From assembly GCA_009761415.1 (NCBI GenBank), contig QUOL01000004.1, positions 682,001-746,000 on the forward strand: a DNA stretch of 64,000 bases, written 5' to 3'. Positions 22,540 through 34,512 of the stretch are shown piece by piece. Within the stretch, counting starts at the first letter, position 1. Every line of letters begins with the position of its first letter. The stretch comes from Sarcomyxa edulis. Its lineage: Eukaryota > Basidiomycota > Agaricomycetes > Agaricales > Mycenaceae. Below the pieces are notes generated by a model that was not told the origin of the DNA, ran no database searches, and saw nothing but the letters and a program-made list of their open reading frames with translations. Position numbers and translations under genes: made by a program.

Positions 22540-23180
22540 GTCTATAACATCTGTCTTACACTCGACATCCATGTTACCTTGCTACTGTTGGGAGTAGCAG
22601 TAGCAGTAGTAGTACATACAAATCAGATATCTCCATTTGTTTGTGTACTTGTGCCAGCATGAGCAACGATGCGCTCGAGAATAAAGGCCTGGTATGTGTG
22701 GCTGTGCATCATTCCCAAGAGGTCCACATATTCAATTGCGACTAAACTAAGATTTCCAGAGGTAAACTAAGGACACAGTCCCAGTGTCACATACCAATAG
22801 AGAGATACCCCAAAGTCAGAACATGTAGTATATCATTTGCTGTAGCGGGATTCAATGTGTGGTCGAGAAACGGCGGGGTGGCTGTGCCCGCGCACGCATC
22901 AGTGAGTCGGATCTCGCTCACTGTCTCGATCACCGACGTTCGAGTCTCTTCGCTTCGACAAGTCTTCGACCTTCAGGCCTCCAGGGCTTTGAGCCTCGAT
23001 GACTACCGTCATCTTTCCTTACTTTCTACAAGGGTCCACAGACTTCTGACCTAGCCATCCTCCACAGTATAAAACTAGGTGCTCCTACAGCAGTCGCCCC
23101 ACATCTGAAAACACTTTCAATAACATTGCATCACACCCTCGAGCACCTCAAGCACTTCTATCTATCTCTCATCCTCAGGC
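22540..23180. other. Spacer after the helicase relic
   Basis: No gene is supported. It contains a GTAGCAGTAGCAGTAGTAGTA microsatellite near 22597, two more GTGGCTGTGC words (about 22697 and 22876) and a C-rich/T-rich stretch before the next ATG that would suit a fungal promoter and 5' leader. Confidence 0.5.
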
Positions 23181-24259
23181 ATGTCATCTGCCGTGATCAT
23201 GGGCTTGGCTGTCTTCGAAAACCCCCGGGTTCTCGAAGGGAAGACTCTCCTCTTCGACACACAATTCTATCTGGGACCGGGACAATCTTTGGTTGGCGCC
23301 TTCCGCTACTTCAATGGGCTAGACTTGGCTTTTGAAGAAGTCGGACAATACTTTGTATACGCCAATGTAAATCTCACTGTCTCATTCTTACCCGGAATTG
23401 CTCACACAACGTCTACATGCCGATTTTAGGTTGCCAAGATGTCAAAACACGCAGAGCTCACAACGGGAGATCTGAATCCGGAGGATTACCAAGTAGTGGG
23501 GGATATCATTTGGGTACGTCGTATGAACCCTGTCGTCCGCATCGTAATTCTTATCCATATGCTTTGCAGCTCATCCCAGTAACTGCCGAAGATCCCCGAT
23601 GTCGTCCTTTTGTTCAAATAACCGGCACGGCGATCAATGCAAACAAAGACACCTCCACTTTCGAGGTCGATTCGGCACAATACACTGCTGCCCTCAAGAA
23701 CGATCGACCGTTCTCCGTCTTCCCCGTACGTGGGCTCATTCCGGACTCCCATCGATACAAAAAGGGAAAGCCTGTTCCACACAACAATACATATGTATCA
23801 TTCAGTGGGTTTCTCTGTCGTTTCACCATAGACGAGACAGGTTTTCCCGATCGCTTCTATGTTGAAGTGGAAAACATCAGCTTCCTCGGCCGTCCCACTG
23901 TACCTGCACCTATACCTGTAATATCTCCGGATGACAGTAAGTGACATCTTTTTCTGCAATAAACTAAAGGAGTTAACACCATGCTTGCAGCGCAAACCTC
24001 ACATCCGAGGAAACTCAAATTCCACTTTGACGACCTCACGAATTCTACGCCGAACAAGCGGCAAAAACAGAATGACGGGTCTGCGATTCCTTCAGTCCCG
24101 ACGAAGAATACTCGCTCAGCAGCTTCCAAAGCTGCTCTCAATCCGAAATCCACATCCTCGAAATCTGTAACATCTTCGAAATCTACCCAGAAAGCTCCAT
24201 CCACACCTCAGCCGTCACCTACCTCGAGTCTCTCTTCAGTCGGGACAGAAGACCTCTGA
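23181..24259 (+). CDS. Intact small protein, possible OB-fold, inside Helitron end
   Basis: Four exons join cleanly in phase (23181-23366, 23430-23513, 23570-23936, 23991-24259). The start context is ATCCTCAGGCATGTC and the N-terminus is MSSAVIMGLAVFENP. Central features are a run of beta-strand-like segments: RPFVQITGTAINANKDTSTF, PFSVFPVRGLIPDS and NTYVSFSGFLCRFTIDETG, then RFYVEVENISFLGRP. The V-x-G-x-I and VSFSGF patterns suggest an OB-fold such as those of single-strand DNA-binding proteins, but this is inference. The C-terminus is Ser/Thr/Lys-rich and disordered (SKSVTSSKSTQKAPSTPQPS). All splice sites are consensus and no stop interrupts, in contrast to the degraded helicase beside it. 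It ends 145 nt before the putative Helitron 3' hairpin, so it may be cargo of, or encoded by, that element. Confidence 0.7.
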
Positions 24260-24403
24260 TTGATAACTCAACATCATCAGGATCCATAAGCCATATACCT
24301 GTATTCTTACGATTATCGTCGCTACTTCACTTTGTACATAACTTATTATTTTCGTTCCATTTTTCGACACCAAATTTCATCTTTGGTACCTTGTACAATC
24401 TGG

Positions 24404-24432
24404 CCCGTGACGTTAGTCACGGGTACTGCTAG
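24404..24432 (+). mobile_element. Candidate Helitron 3' terminus (hairpin + CTAG)
   Basis: A perfect 8-bp stem CCCGTGAC / GTCACGGG with loop GTTA (24404-24423) is followed by TACTG and then CTAG (24429-24432) with a T after it. A GC-rich hairpin some 10 nt before CTRR followed by host T is the known 3' signature of Helitrons. The orientation agrees with the plus-strand helicase relic at 22.0-22.5 kb. Confidence 0.6.
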
Positions 24433-24761
24433 TACCCATAACAGGAAGGTACTATTTGAGCCGAAGAACGTCCTACTCGCTTGGAAACTTTAGATAGTCT
24501 CGGTGTTGTTCTCTTATCTTCCCATGCAACAGGTACACAATCGATAACACAAGGAATAGAAGCATGTTTTCAGCAATCAGCTGGCCGTTCCTGACCAACG
24601 TGGCGTCGGTGTCGGATTCAAAGCTTGATCTGTTTTCCTACCGTGTGAGCTCAATGGAACTGTCACTTCAGCAAGAAGTTCCCGTCTCGTAGACGGGTGG
24701 GCGGTATATGTTATCGATAATAATACGATAGGTCGTTATGATAAATAAAAATACTCTAGCA
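24433..24761. other. Spacer between transposon end and RAD2
   Basis: No gene is seen. It includes the 3' flank of the RAD2 gene on the minus strand. Confidence 0.5.
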
Positions 24762-27700
24762 CTACGACGCGGCTCCCTTATATGCTGGTTTAGGCCGAGG
24801 ACGCAATTGCACAGCAAGAAGAGGAGTGGCCTCTACATCGTCTCCGCCAACGCCCCCTTCAAAATCATCTTCACTGTCCGACAGCAGCTTACTTTTCTTT
24901 CTTCCCTTCCCCTTCCCCTTCCCCTTCTTTGTCTTCTCGGCCGGTGGTCGTGCCTTTCCTTTCCCCTTTGCCTTGGCCGCCGTCTTGGATTTCTTCCGCG
25001 CAGGTCCTTCCTCCTCGGTACCCGAGTCAGATTCATTGCCGTCACCAGGACCAGGAGTCGAAGAGGAGGTAGTGCCACTACTCCCCTGGCCTTGGGCCTG
25101 CTGATTTCGGTAGTCGGTCACAACCTGCTGCAATCGTTTACTTTTATAAGGTTGCCGCTTTCTAGGTGCATATGTTCCGCTTCCAACGGTCACGTCGAAG
25201 AATCCGTTCAAGTTGCCTTGTTTGTTCAGAGCCGCTTCCTGTTGAATGATGAAGAATAAGATTGTCGTTATCAGATAGACTTCAAGCCATAGAAGATACC
25301 TTCTGACGTTTCCCCATTTTCTGGATGATGGGTGAGAGTAATTCATCGACCTTGACATGATTCCAGCCGAGCTCCTCACGGAGGAAGCTGAAAGGGTATC
25401 AATATTTGCAGATGCTAGTGACACCTGAGGAAAGCGATACTTACTCACGAAGACCGTCAAGATCAGGTAAGCCCCATTTGAAAGGTTCGTCGGAACTGTC
25501 TACCACCGGATGATAATATGCATCACGCTAACGAGACTGAAATTAGCATGCTGTCACTGACGCGCAAGATGCATAACCTTACCACGGCCGAAGGAGGCCA
25601 TTCCTGTTCGAGATAAAGGTCTTTGAAACGCTTCTTCTACAGAGACGATCAGTGCCCATCCCACGATGGCAAAAATCAAGGCTCACAAAGCTTCGACGGA
25701 ATTTAGATTTGTTATCCTCCTCTTTGTCCTTCCCAGTCTGTACTCGCGTCCACCAGTCCTTGAACTTGTGAAGCCCGTCCTCCCCCGGAAACTCCTTCAA
25801 AAGCTCCATGGCGACAACAGGCCCGACACCAGGGAGTCCGTCGACATAATCACTTCCTAAAAGATAGGCCAATCTCACAAGAGTGTCTCGATCTAGCCCT
25901 AGTTCTCTTGCGAGATCAGAAAGGAGGAAACATTCCACAGTCTTCGACTGATTGAACATGTTCTTGTAGACCCGTTTACCGCCAAAGAGGAACACGTCAG
26001 AATCATCTGTGATTATACCATCGACGAGACCCAAAGAAACAAGTTCAGCGCATTGCGCCTCTGCTTCCATAGGTGCCGTGATATATGGAATGCCAAAAAG
26101 GCGTAACATAGTCTGCGATGATATCAATATTCAGAAAGCAGTCTAGTAAGGAGATCCTGGAGACTGTTACCATTATCTGCGCAATCATTTGCTGAGTGAC
26201 GTCTTCAGAATCGCGCATTGCAGCTTTCTTTTGTTTATTGAGGGTCTTGATTTCATCGTCGATCTCGCGCTGGACATCGTCTAATTTCTTGCCTTTCACT
26301 TGAGAGATGAAGTGAACAAAATCGCCTTCTTCGGCCTGGGGGTCCATTTCTTGAGCAGCATCCCAAGATTCAGCCATAGGGGAAGCAGGACGTGACGAGT
26401 TTTCCGTGTTCATCAAGTTAGCCACGGGGGAAGGCGACCGGGACCAATGTATGAGTGCCTCATCTTCTAGAGAATCCACAGGTTGTACATTCTGAGATTG
26501 GGAGATGGTAGGAGCGGTAATTTGGCTTGTGGTAAAAGACTTAAGAGATCCCACTTCAGTCGTGACATCGTAGAACTCAGGTAACATGTCCGAATCTGAG
26601 GCAAGCAGGTGTGTGGCTGTCGAGGGCTTCTGATCGACAAACGATTCCTCGCGAGTAGAGACCTCTTCCATGTCAGAATCAGACATGTTTTGAGCTGACA
26701 AATGAACTGGGGTCTGAGTATCACGCGATGTGTGTGCTTCTTTCTGATTATTGAGGCCGAACGATATCCCCTCCGAGACGCCCTCTGAGCTCGGTATGTG
26801 CTCATTGGTCTTGGAGGTAGGTGCTGAATTAGATGGGGGCGTAGTCATGGGTGTAAGCGGTCGAGAGGCAGATGAGGAAGCGATGTGTTTTGGAGTGTGA
26901 TACGATGCTTTTCGCGCTGCAGATCCGGTATTCGCAATAGATAGTGCAGTTTCTAATCGTGTAGATGGAGAAAAGTGGTGAGACGACGGGGTCTTTGACA
27001 GTTGGGAATGGGCAGCCAGCTTAGCGGAGGAAGTAGACGATGATGCATGCACATTGACAGGCGAGCTTGTCGACGTTTGCGTACGTTCATGACTATCTGC
27101 AAGTGAGTCATGCAGCGAGCTTTGGATAGCCAAATCGTCGTCGTCGTCGACGTCATCCCAATCACCAGAATTTAGAACGCTTGTAGACGCGAGAGGGAGA
27201 TCACGATCATGAGAATTGTCCACAGGCTGTGTAAGATCGTCGAACGACTGTTGTATAGCAAAGTCAAGATCGTCGTCGTCGTCGCCATCGAGCTGGAACA
27301 AGGGCACACTCTTGGTCTCTCTATCGATAGCTTTCTTCTGCAAACGGGCTCGCGGTTTCGGGACACGTCGTTTAGCAATGGCTGATAATGCTATTTCGCG
27401 ATGGTATTCTTGGAGATCGGCATCAGGCGCCACTTGTTGAGGTCTTATATGGTACGATACGTTAAGTCTCGAATACAAGGCAATAAAAAAATGCAACATA
27501 CATATCGACCTGCTCCATCTCAAAGTCGCTGTCCTCGTCATCGCCGTTAGTAATGTCCACAGGAGCTTGATCAATTTCAATCGGTTTTTCCTTGGTGCCG
27601 TCGTCTCGGATGCCTAGAATCCAGCCTCCACCGGCGCCTTCATTCTTCACTAGAACGTACTCCTTGTTACGTTCGCTGGCGATCCGGACTGGGATAGATA

Positions 27701-28783
27701 TATGGGCTTTACCGATACTATCGGTGGTGGTTAAAAGTTGCTGTGTTAGAGCGTTACGTTGTCTGAGGTTGTTTATTTGCTGTTTCGAAAAATCGAGGGG
27801 AGTGCGTGCACTATGGAGCATGGCTTCTAAACGCTTGTAGGACGTCTGTCGAGATTTGAGCCTGAGATCGCCTACTATCTCGTATTGAACCTCCGTAGGG
27901 AGCTCTTGAAAGGCTGGCGAAGTAACGTCGAAATCTTCCGGTCGCATTTCGTCGATGAAAGCTTGTAACTCATCTTCGGTCGCAAGACGGGGGTCTGGCA
28001 CCGTGGAATGAGTCGCTTTCGCGACCGCTTCTTCGAGGTCGACATCTGGAAGACGATACGGGTCGTGATCATGAAATTTATTCTTCTTCGTAGGTGTAGA
28101 GGAAGTGTCTTTAACTTTTCCTTTTACGTCTTTCCGAGCAGGGGTTTTGAGCATGGTGGGATCGATATCTTCTAGATATACGGCATCATCATCAGGTACT
28201 CGACCCGGTTCAGCCTTTCCCTTCACTTTGGCATTGGATCCTGACCTAGATGCAATGGTTCAAAATTGCGATCTTGGCAAGTGGAGAGCAACTGACTGGT
28301 TTTGAGCATGCTTGAGAGCTTCTTTTCGCATGTGAGCAGCCAGGAGTTTCTCTGCCAATTTCGTGTGGCTAGCTGCTGCACCGCTCTTTTTCTTTTTCCT
28401 CTCGTTCTGATGTGGGATGGATTAATTCGACTTCATGTTAGATGGATAGATCGATGTGGACCTACCAGAGTGGCTCTTTTCAAAGCTGGCGCCCCACCGT
28501 CAAAGACAAAGACAGGCTTGATACCATAGAACAGAAGTTTGGATATTCTACGAAGGAAACCCAAGACATGGGCGTTTATCAATGCATTTCCTTCTTTGTC
28601 GCGCATGGTAGCTTGAAATTGGTAGATCCATATACTTGAATCGATGGCCATGGTAGTTCCTTCCACCGTTTCCAGCCTGCGTAGTCAAAATTGGGCATTC
28701 GTGTTGTTGGAAGCCACAGGATGCACCTACATGACTGGACGGCCTACGGGAGTCAAGAGACTCCATAAGGATTTGACACCCAT
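24762..28783 (-). CDS. RAD2: DNA repair endonuclease RAD2/XPG (Rad13)
   Basis: Structure-specific nuclease that cuts 3' of the lesion in nucleotide excision repair and works with TFIIH in the nucleus. The start at 28783 gives MGVKSLWSLLTPVGRPV, and an intron (GTAGGT to CGCAG) leads into the N-nuclease domain with AIDSSIWIYQF and VFVFDGGAPALKR. A long acidic spacer (about 28250-26200) includes the conserved DELQAFIDEMRPEDF. The I-nuclease domain has ITAPMEAEAQCAELV and GIITDDSDVFLFGG, supplying the catalytic acids, then GSDYVDGLPGVGP, the helix-two-turn-helix. Near the C-terminus QGNLNGFF fits the PCNA-binding box (Q-x-x-L-x-x-F-F). It ends with a Lys/Gly-rich nuclear tail (KGKGKARPPAEKTKKGKGKG) and a stop at 24762-24764. 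About eight short introns. No key residue appears to be missing. Confidence 0.95.
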
Positions 28784-29167
28784 GATGGTAATCCAAAGAG
28801 GGAGAATTGAAAGAGCATGAACTGAGCCAAGATGGAGGAAGACGAGCGTTATAAATTGAGTGCGGCGGATCTGACGCGGTGACTCAGGCATGATCATAAA
28901 CTCAAAACATGATTTTATTCGAATTTTATAGCACTGAAGCTGTACTGCTATACTCGTGTCTGTGCTACTGTAGATTGTCCAAGTGCTAGTGAGGAGAGCC
29001 AGTAATTATATATAATAGATCCATCGTCCAAATAGAGCAGAGAGGGGAATTGATTAAGAGAAAGGTATGCGGGGCAGGATATCTAAGAGAGAAGGAGTGG
29101 ATACTGCAGAGAAGAAATATACGTGACAAGATAGCATAGAACCCGACGTTGACTAGAAGACATAGAT
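28784..29167. other. Spacer between RAD2 and CAF120-like gene
   Basis: This holds the RAD2 promoter (minus strand) and the 3' flank of the CAF120-like gene. No other gene or repeat is seen. The stretch is AT-rich with TATATATAATAG near 29005. Confidence 0.5.
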
Positions 29168-32100
29168 TTATTGCTTAGGACTGGTTGGGCGTGATATTCG
29201 ACCTGTGTCGCCCTCGGTAGGACGCAGCGGAGACGAAGCACGGCCAGCAGGTGAACTGTTGCGAGAAGAAAATTGACCTTGATTCAGTGCTGGCGGCGCA
29301 AGGCTAGAATCGTTCGCAGGCGAACTTGTGGAGGGGGGGAACCGCTGGTCGAAGCCTGAACCGCCTGTCATCTGCATACCCATCCCTGGCATCTGGCCCA
29401 TCCCCGGCATCTGGCCCATTGGTCCCATACCAGGATTCATCGGTCCCATACCCGGAGTCATCGGTCCCATGCCTGGATTCATTTGTCCCATACCTTGTCC
29501 CATCTGTCCCATCTGAGGGCCCATCATCGGCATACCCATCATGGACATGCGAGGATCGAATCCAGCCATAGTACCACCCGTCATCATAGGATTGAGAGCG
29601 GGTGGCGATCCGCCTTCACCTCCAGCCTGAGAACCAGCGACAGAGAATGCCATCATCGCTTGTTGGTAAGCCTGGGCTGCCTGTTGTGCAGCGAACATGT
29701 GTTGGGGATTATAGCCTTGCATCATGCCAGGATAGCCCATTTGTCCCGTCATCATAGGGTTCATGGGAGCGCCAGTCATCATCGGGTTCATACCCATCAT
29801 CGGGTTCATGCCCATCATCATGGGGTTGGCCATCATTGGGTTGAAGCCAGGGTATTGACCGCCGTACATTGAGCCTCCTTGCTGCATCTGGTCTAGCTGC
29901 TGGCGTTGATGTTCGTCGAATCGTCGCTGTCTCTCTTCCGCGAGTCGTTTTTCACGTTCGCGTTCGGTCAATGCCGCGCCAACTCCACCCTCACGTTTAC
30001 GCTCTCGCTCGTGAGCAGTGATTGCACCTAGGAGTCCGGTTTGGGGAGGCGGTGGTTTGTTGGCGATATTGATAAGCGAAGAGCCACTCTCGCGGGCGAT
30101 CTCCTCCTGCCTTTTTGCCGATCGGTCTTGTTTGTCCTGTAGTCCAGCAGAGAGTAACCCTTGAGGCGTAAATGCCTTCGTCATGGTCGCTGATGGGGCC
30201 TCCAATTGGACAAACGTGTCACGAGAAGGATCGAGTCCGCCATTTCGTCCAGGGTCAAGAACCTGACTCCATACCGTCTGACGGGCAGCACCGGGCTGGG
30301 GGTACTCAGCTTGCGATCGGATCTGAAGACCGTCATCGTATTGCGTACGTCTCCCCATCTCAGAATTTTGATCAGGAGGCATGCGACGCATTGTAGGCGG
30401 CTGAAGCTGCTGCTGATAGTCATCGGCATCGGCTATATGTCAAAAATTATGTTAGCGATATGTATTAGCGATACAGACATAGAACTACACTCACGCTGAG
30501 GTCTGTTACCTGGTATTTGCGGTAGTGTTCTAGGGGGTCGTAAATGAGGATACTGTCCTTGCTCTGCCGAGTTGGAAGAATTTTGTGCTTGCCCTTGGGT
30601 CTGTCTGCTCGATGCATTCGAGGACACTCCTCCCGAGACAGGAGTAGTATCTTGCTGCCTGTTCACCGGCGATGGTTCCGCATCAGAATCAGCGTCTTCG
30701 TCATCTTCGTCCTCCTCCTCCTCCTCTTCGCTGCTCTCATTCCAAGCCCCTCCAACCCTTGACTTTCGCTTTCCATTTGCCCTTCCTGGCTTATGGGTCG
30801 CAGCATGGTGGGCAGCTTGTTGCGCTTGAGCCTTCGCTTTGCGTTCAGTAGCCTGCTTGGAAGGCGCGAACGACGAACGGTAAGTCGCTGACGCGTCCGA
30901 ACCATCAGCTGGATTAGTCAACGATGGATCACCGACTGCAGAACGCGGTTTGAGAGGTTCGATGATGACAGGAGGTGGGGTAGAGGGCGCGTCGTTTGTA
31001 TCCAAATACGACAGAGCCGCCAGCGCATCGGCATCATCGTCTGAATGATGAGACATAACTTTTCGTAGTCTGGGAGGAGGGGGAGGAGGAGTGCCTTGGT
31101 CGTCTTCGTCGGTTTCCTCGTCGGTTTGTGTTTCTTCTTCCTCTGCAGCGAGGTGATGAGATGAAAGAGAACTTTCGCCTGTGTACCGACGATTTACGGT
31201 GGCCGGGGCACGTGCTCCCGAAGGCTTACGTCCGAGTGCCTTTTGTCGTGAGGCTGGGCTTTGCCGATCGTCAGGGATCGGAGACACGGCTGTGGGTAAA
31301 CGTTCAAACGCCATTGGTGTGTTCTTGCGTACTGGAGGTGATTTTGGAGGACTAGAAGGTCCAGCGATGGGCTGGGGGGAGCGAGATGCACTTGGCTTCG
31401 GGGAGGATTCTGATTCTGAACTGGTCTCGTCGTCGTCCTCTGAAATCGTGGTGGGAACGCGACGGGCTTGAGAACGCTGCTGCTGATGCTCGGGTTCAAA
31501 TTGCTGCATATAATACAACGCCCCAGCCGCTTCTTGTGCCAAATCGTGAGATTCCTCCTTTGGTACTGCCCGAATGGTGGACTTGGGCTGCGACGAAGGT
31601 AATGTCAGAGGCACCGGAGGGAGCGGTGAAGTCGGAGCTGGTCGGGAATAATTATTAGGGTCGGCAAACGATCCAAACTGTCTCGGAGATGTATCCACAG
31701 GAGAGTATGGCGAGGTCAAAACAGAAGCCTTGCCTGTCGTCGCTGTCGTCGCTGTCGAAATCGGTCGTTCGCGTCGGGTAGACGCTGGCGAGTCCGCAAT
31801 TGAATGAGGAGACGTTAAGATAGAAGAAGGTGGTGAATTCGGTCTTTCCTGATTATTGAAGTATTTCTTTCTGGAATCAGAAACCTCAGAAACGGGCGAA
31901 GTTGGTAGTGAAGTAGGTAGTTGAATGTTGGCTGGACTTGACCTGGAGGCTTGGCTATCCGTTGTCGAGCCTCGAGAAGGACCAGCAGTCATTGTAGTAG
32001 ATGTCACGTTAGAGTTAAATCTTGATCCATCCTTCGAATTTTCTCGACTAGGTCTGCTAATTCCACTACTGGCATCCTTGGCTGGCGGAGTTGGAGTGTC

Positions 32101-34512
32101 ACGATCGTGGAGTGGACTAGGGCTTTTACTGTAAGGGATACTGAAGTAATTCGACTCCTGCTCAGGCTCACGAGTTTCTTCATGGACCGTGGATGGAGCG
32201 GCATGCAGGGGCGGTCTCTGCCCAGAGACGCTAGAGTCAGGCCCAGAAAGCATTTTACTCGTGGCCACACTACGTTCCGTGATGGGAGTTAGGAGCTGTC
32301 GTTCTTGACGGTATGCTTCAGTAGCATCGAAGCTAAGGGGAGGAAGTTGGAAGCCTGCCGTCGAACCATTCGTTTTCGACGGTTGGGGCTGTTGTGGTGG
32401 CGGAGAATGGGCGCCCACACCACCAATAGGCGGCAAAGAAGGTGGTGGACCGTCCAATGATTTTCCATTTCGAGCAGTCTGCTCCTCCGTCCCGCGCATG
32501 CGTTGCAAAAGTATATTGAGGAGACGTGAACGAACAGCGGATGTACGGTCATCCCTAGGATCCAACGTTTCCGCCAATTCACGATCGAGGAACAGGAGCT
32601 GAAAATCATTTGTGTCAGAGATAACTTCGTGGTAAAGCAAGCAGGAGATCTTACATCTTTATGGGGACCAACAGGATAGGCAAACATCAAGGATGCAGGA
32701 TCGCGGGGATCCCAAGTCCATGCTTGTGGTCGACCGTAGAGTTGGAATGCATCGTGTAATCCTATAAGTAGGTATATAGAGCGGTCAAAAAACGGCGTGC
32801 AAATCCCGAAAGTGAACTTTGGCACTCACCAACAACCCATTTCAGCATCTCTTTAGCCTGATCGTTGCCACCCTCCAGCTCTGGCATGATCAGTAACCAG
32901 CCTTCTCTCCGTCTCATGCCCGCTGCAGTGTCCTCATCCCCAAGTAAGCCTTCAGTCTTGATCAACGTACTCCGACTGATCAATTCCGGTCTCTCTGGAT
33001 ATACTGCAAACACCTGAGTCACTTCCGTCATCGTTAACATAGCCTTCTTCTTATCCTTTGGTTTTGGTGAATTATACATCGTAATCGTAGGTTTCATCGG
33101 ACCAGCGGGAGGTGTGGGACTGTGGTCTCGAGAGAATAAATTGGACATGCGCTTTTTACGAACGGTGTTTGCCGTAGTAGGGGGAGGGTTGTCAGAGGAT
33201 GCCAGACGTTCAAGCTGATTATTAGCGGGGCCGTCGACACCAGCACGTATGACCATCCAAAATCGTTTCCAGTCCGTTTGGCCTGCAACACGGATACGAA
33301 CCCAACCTTCCATTCGGTCACGCAGAAGTGTGGTTGGAATGTCTCGAGCTGTTCTTTAATTGTTAGCATTACGGCAACCTGGGAGGAAGGAGTGAGACGT
33401 ACCAGGGAGGGTTATTCTTATGAGATGCGCAGTGTATATCTCTTCGAGACGCGACTTTTCCCAAGCCGAAAGTCGAAGGGCTGCAGCCCATGCCATAAGT
33501 GCAGCGGTGTTTGGACATGAGAACAACAAGAGATTCGAGCCAGCGGTGTTCAAGGTGATGACATTCTCGAACCGTCGTGCCGGTTCGTGTTCCGTCGCAG
33601 GGACTGTCACTGATCCCAAGACTTGCACAAACTACAAAGATTTGAATGAGAAAGAATGCAAAGACCAAGTGAACAATGGAAACTCACAGCATCCGTAATG
33701 TTAACATAAGTGGGTGGAACTTCCTTTCCCTGCTTGCTAGCCTCTTCGATCTGCTTCATATCCCATATACTCAAGGTCGTTCCTCCAAGTTGAGCCCATA
33801 CGTTCACCCACCCTTCATCCTTTGCGGGTTTCTGACCATCAGGAAGTCTCTCGATCTTTCGGACCATAGGTCCGGAGAAGTAGATTTTGTGAGCATGGGC
33901 GATGGTGAGCTGTACGACGGAGCGGATTTCGGGATGGAGAGGTGGAGGTCCAGGGGCAACTACTTGGTTGGAAGAAACGGGGGATGGTTGTTGAGTCTGA
34001 GGTTGCTGCTGCTGCTGCTGCTGCTGGGCGTACTGCTGAGATGTCCCAGGCTGTGGTCCTTGCGGTGTCGATGGTGCACCGTAACCATTCCCCTGCCCAT
34101 TCTGCGACTGGATATCCATGACAGGAGTGTTATTAGATTGAGATTGTGAATTCGAGTTAGAGTGAGTTTTTTTGCCAAACGAAAAGAAGGACGAAGTGCG
34201 GGAATGACCTGCTGAATTCTGAGTGGTAAGCGGCGGTCTGCGCTGTTGGTTATCTGGAGACATCATCTGAGGGCCAGCGCCTGGAGGAGGGTGAGATTGA
34301 GAGTGATCCTGGTCTTGGTCGTTGTGGATTGAGGGAAAGGCGTGTTGACTGACTGGGCTGGCCTGTCGCAGTTGGTTCAATTGTACGGGTGGAATAAAAC
34401 CACGGTTTCGATTGTCCCACTGAGGGCTGCTGGTGCTCGTCCGGGTCGGCGTTAATGTTCCTTGGAATTGCTGCTCGGTATAAGTAGCAGGTACAATTCT
34501 AGTACTCGCCAT
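29168..34512 (-). CDS. CAF120: Caf120/Skg3-like PH-domain protein (CCR4-NOT associated)
   Basis: Large regulatory protein related to yeast Caf120 and Skg3, associated with the CCR4-NOT mRNA decay/transcription complex. It starts at 34512 with MASTRIVPATYTEQQF. The N-terminus is Gln/Ser-rich and includes a short polyglutamine tract near 34010. A PH domain follows: VQLTIAHAHKIYFSGPMVRK, DEGWVNVWAQLGGTTLSIWD, then across an intron FVQVLGSVTVPATEHEP and NLLLFSCPNTAALMAWA. A second conserved region has EGWVRIRVAGQTDWKRFW and FAVYPERPELISRS, and then come FQLYGRPQAWTWDPRDP and LLFLDRELAETLDPRDD. The remainder, about 1,100 residues, is Ser/Pro-rich and disordered, with an acidic run near 30720 and Met-Gly-Pro repeats (GMGPMTPGMGPM) near 29390-29520. 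Stop at 29168-29170. The introns that I checked are short. Confidence 0.85.

Noticed and set aside
22857..23054. 65-codon plus-strand frame before the OB-fold-like gene
   Set aside because: No domain, no splice link to the next exons, and it lies in the probable promoter region.
24738..25259. Plus-strand frame of 173 codons opposite the RAD2 tail
   Set aside because: It is the antisense of the Lys/Gly- and Ser-rich RAD2 C-terminus, where low-complexity codons leave the other strand open.
29326..29872. Plus-strand frames rich in Pro, Gly and His
   Set aside because: They are antisense of the Met-Gly-Pro repeats of the Caf120-like protein.
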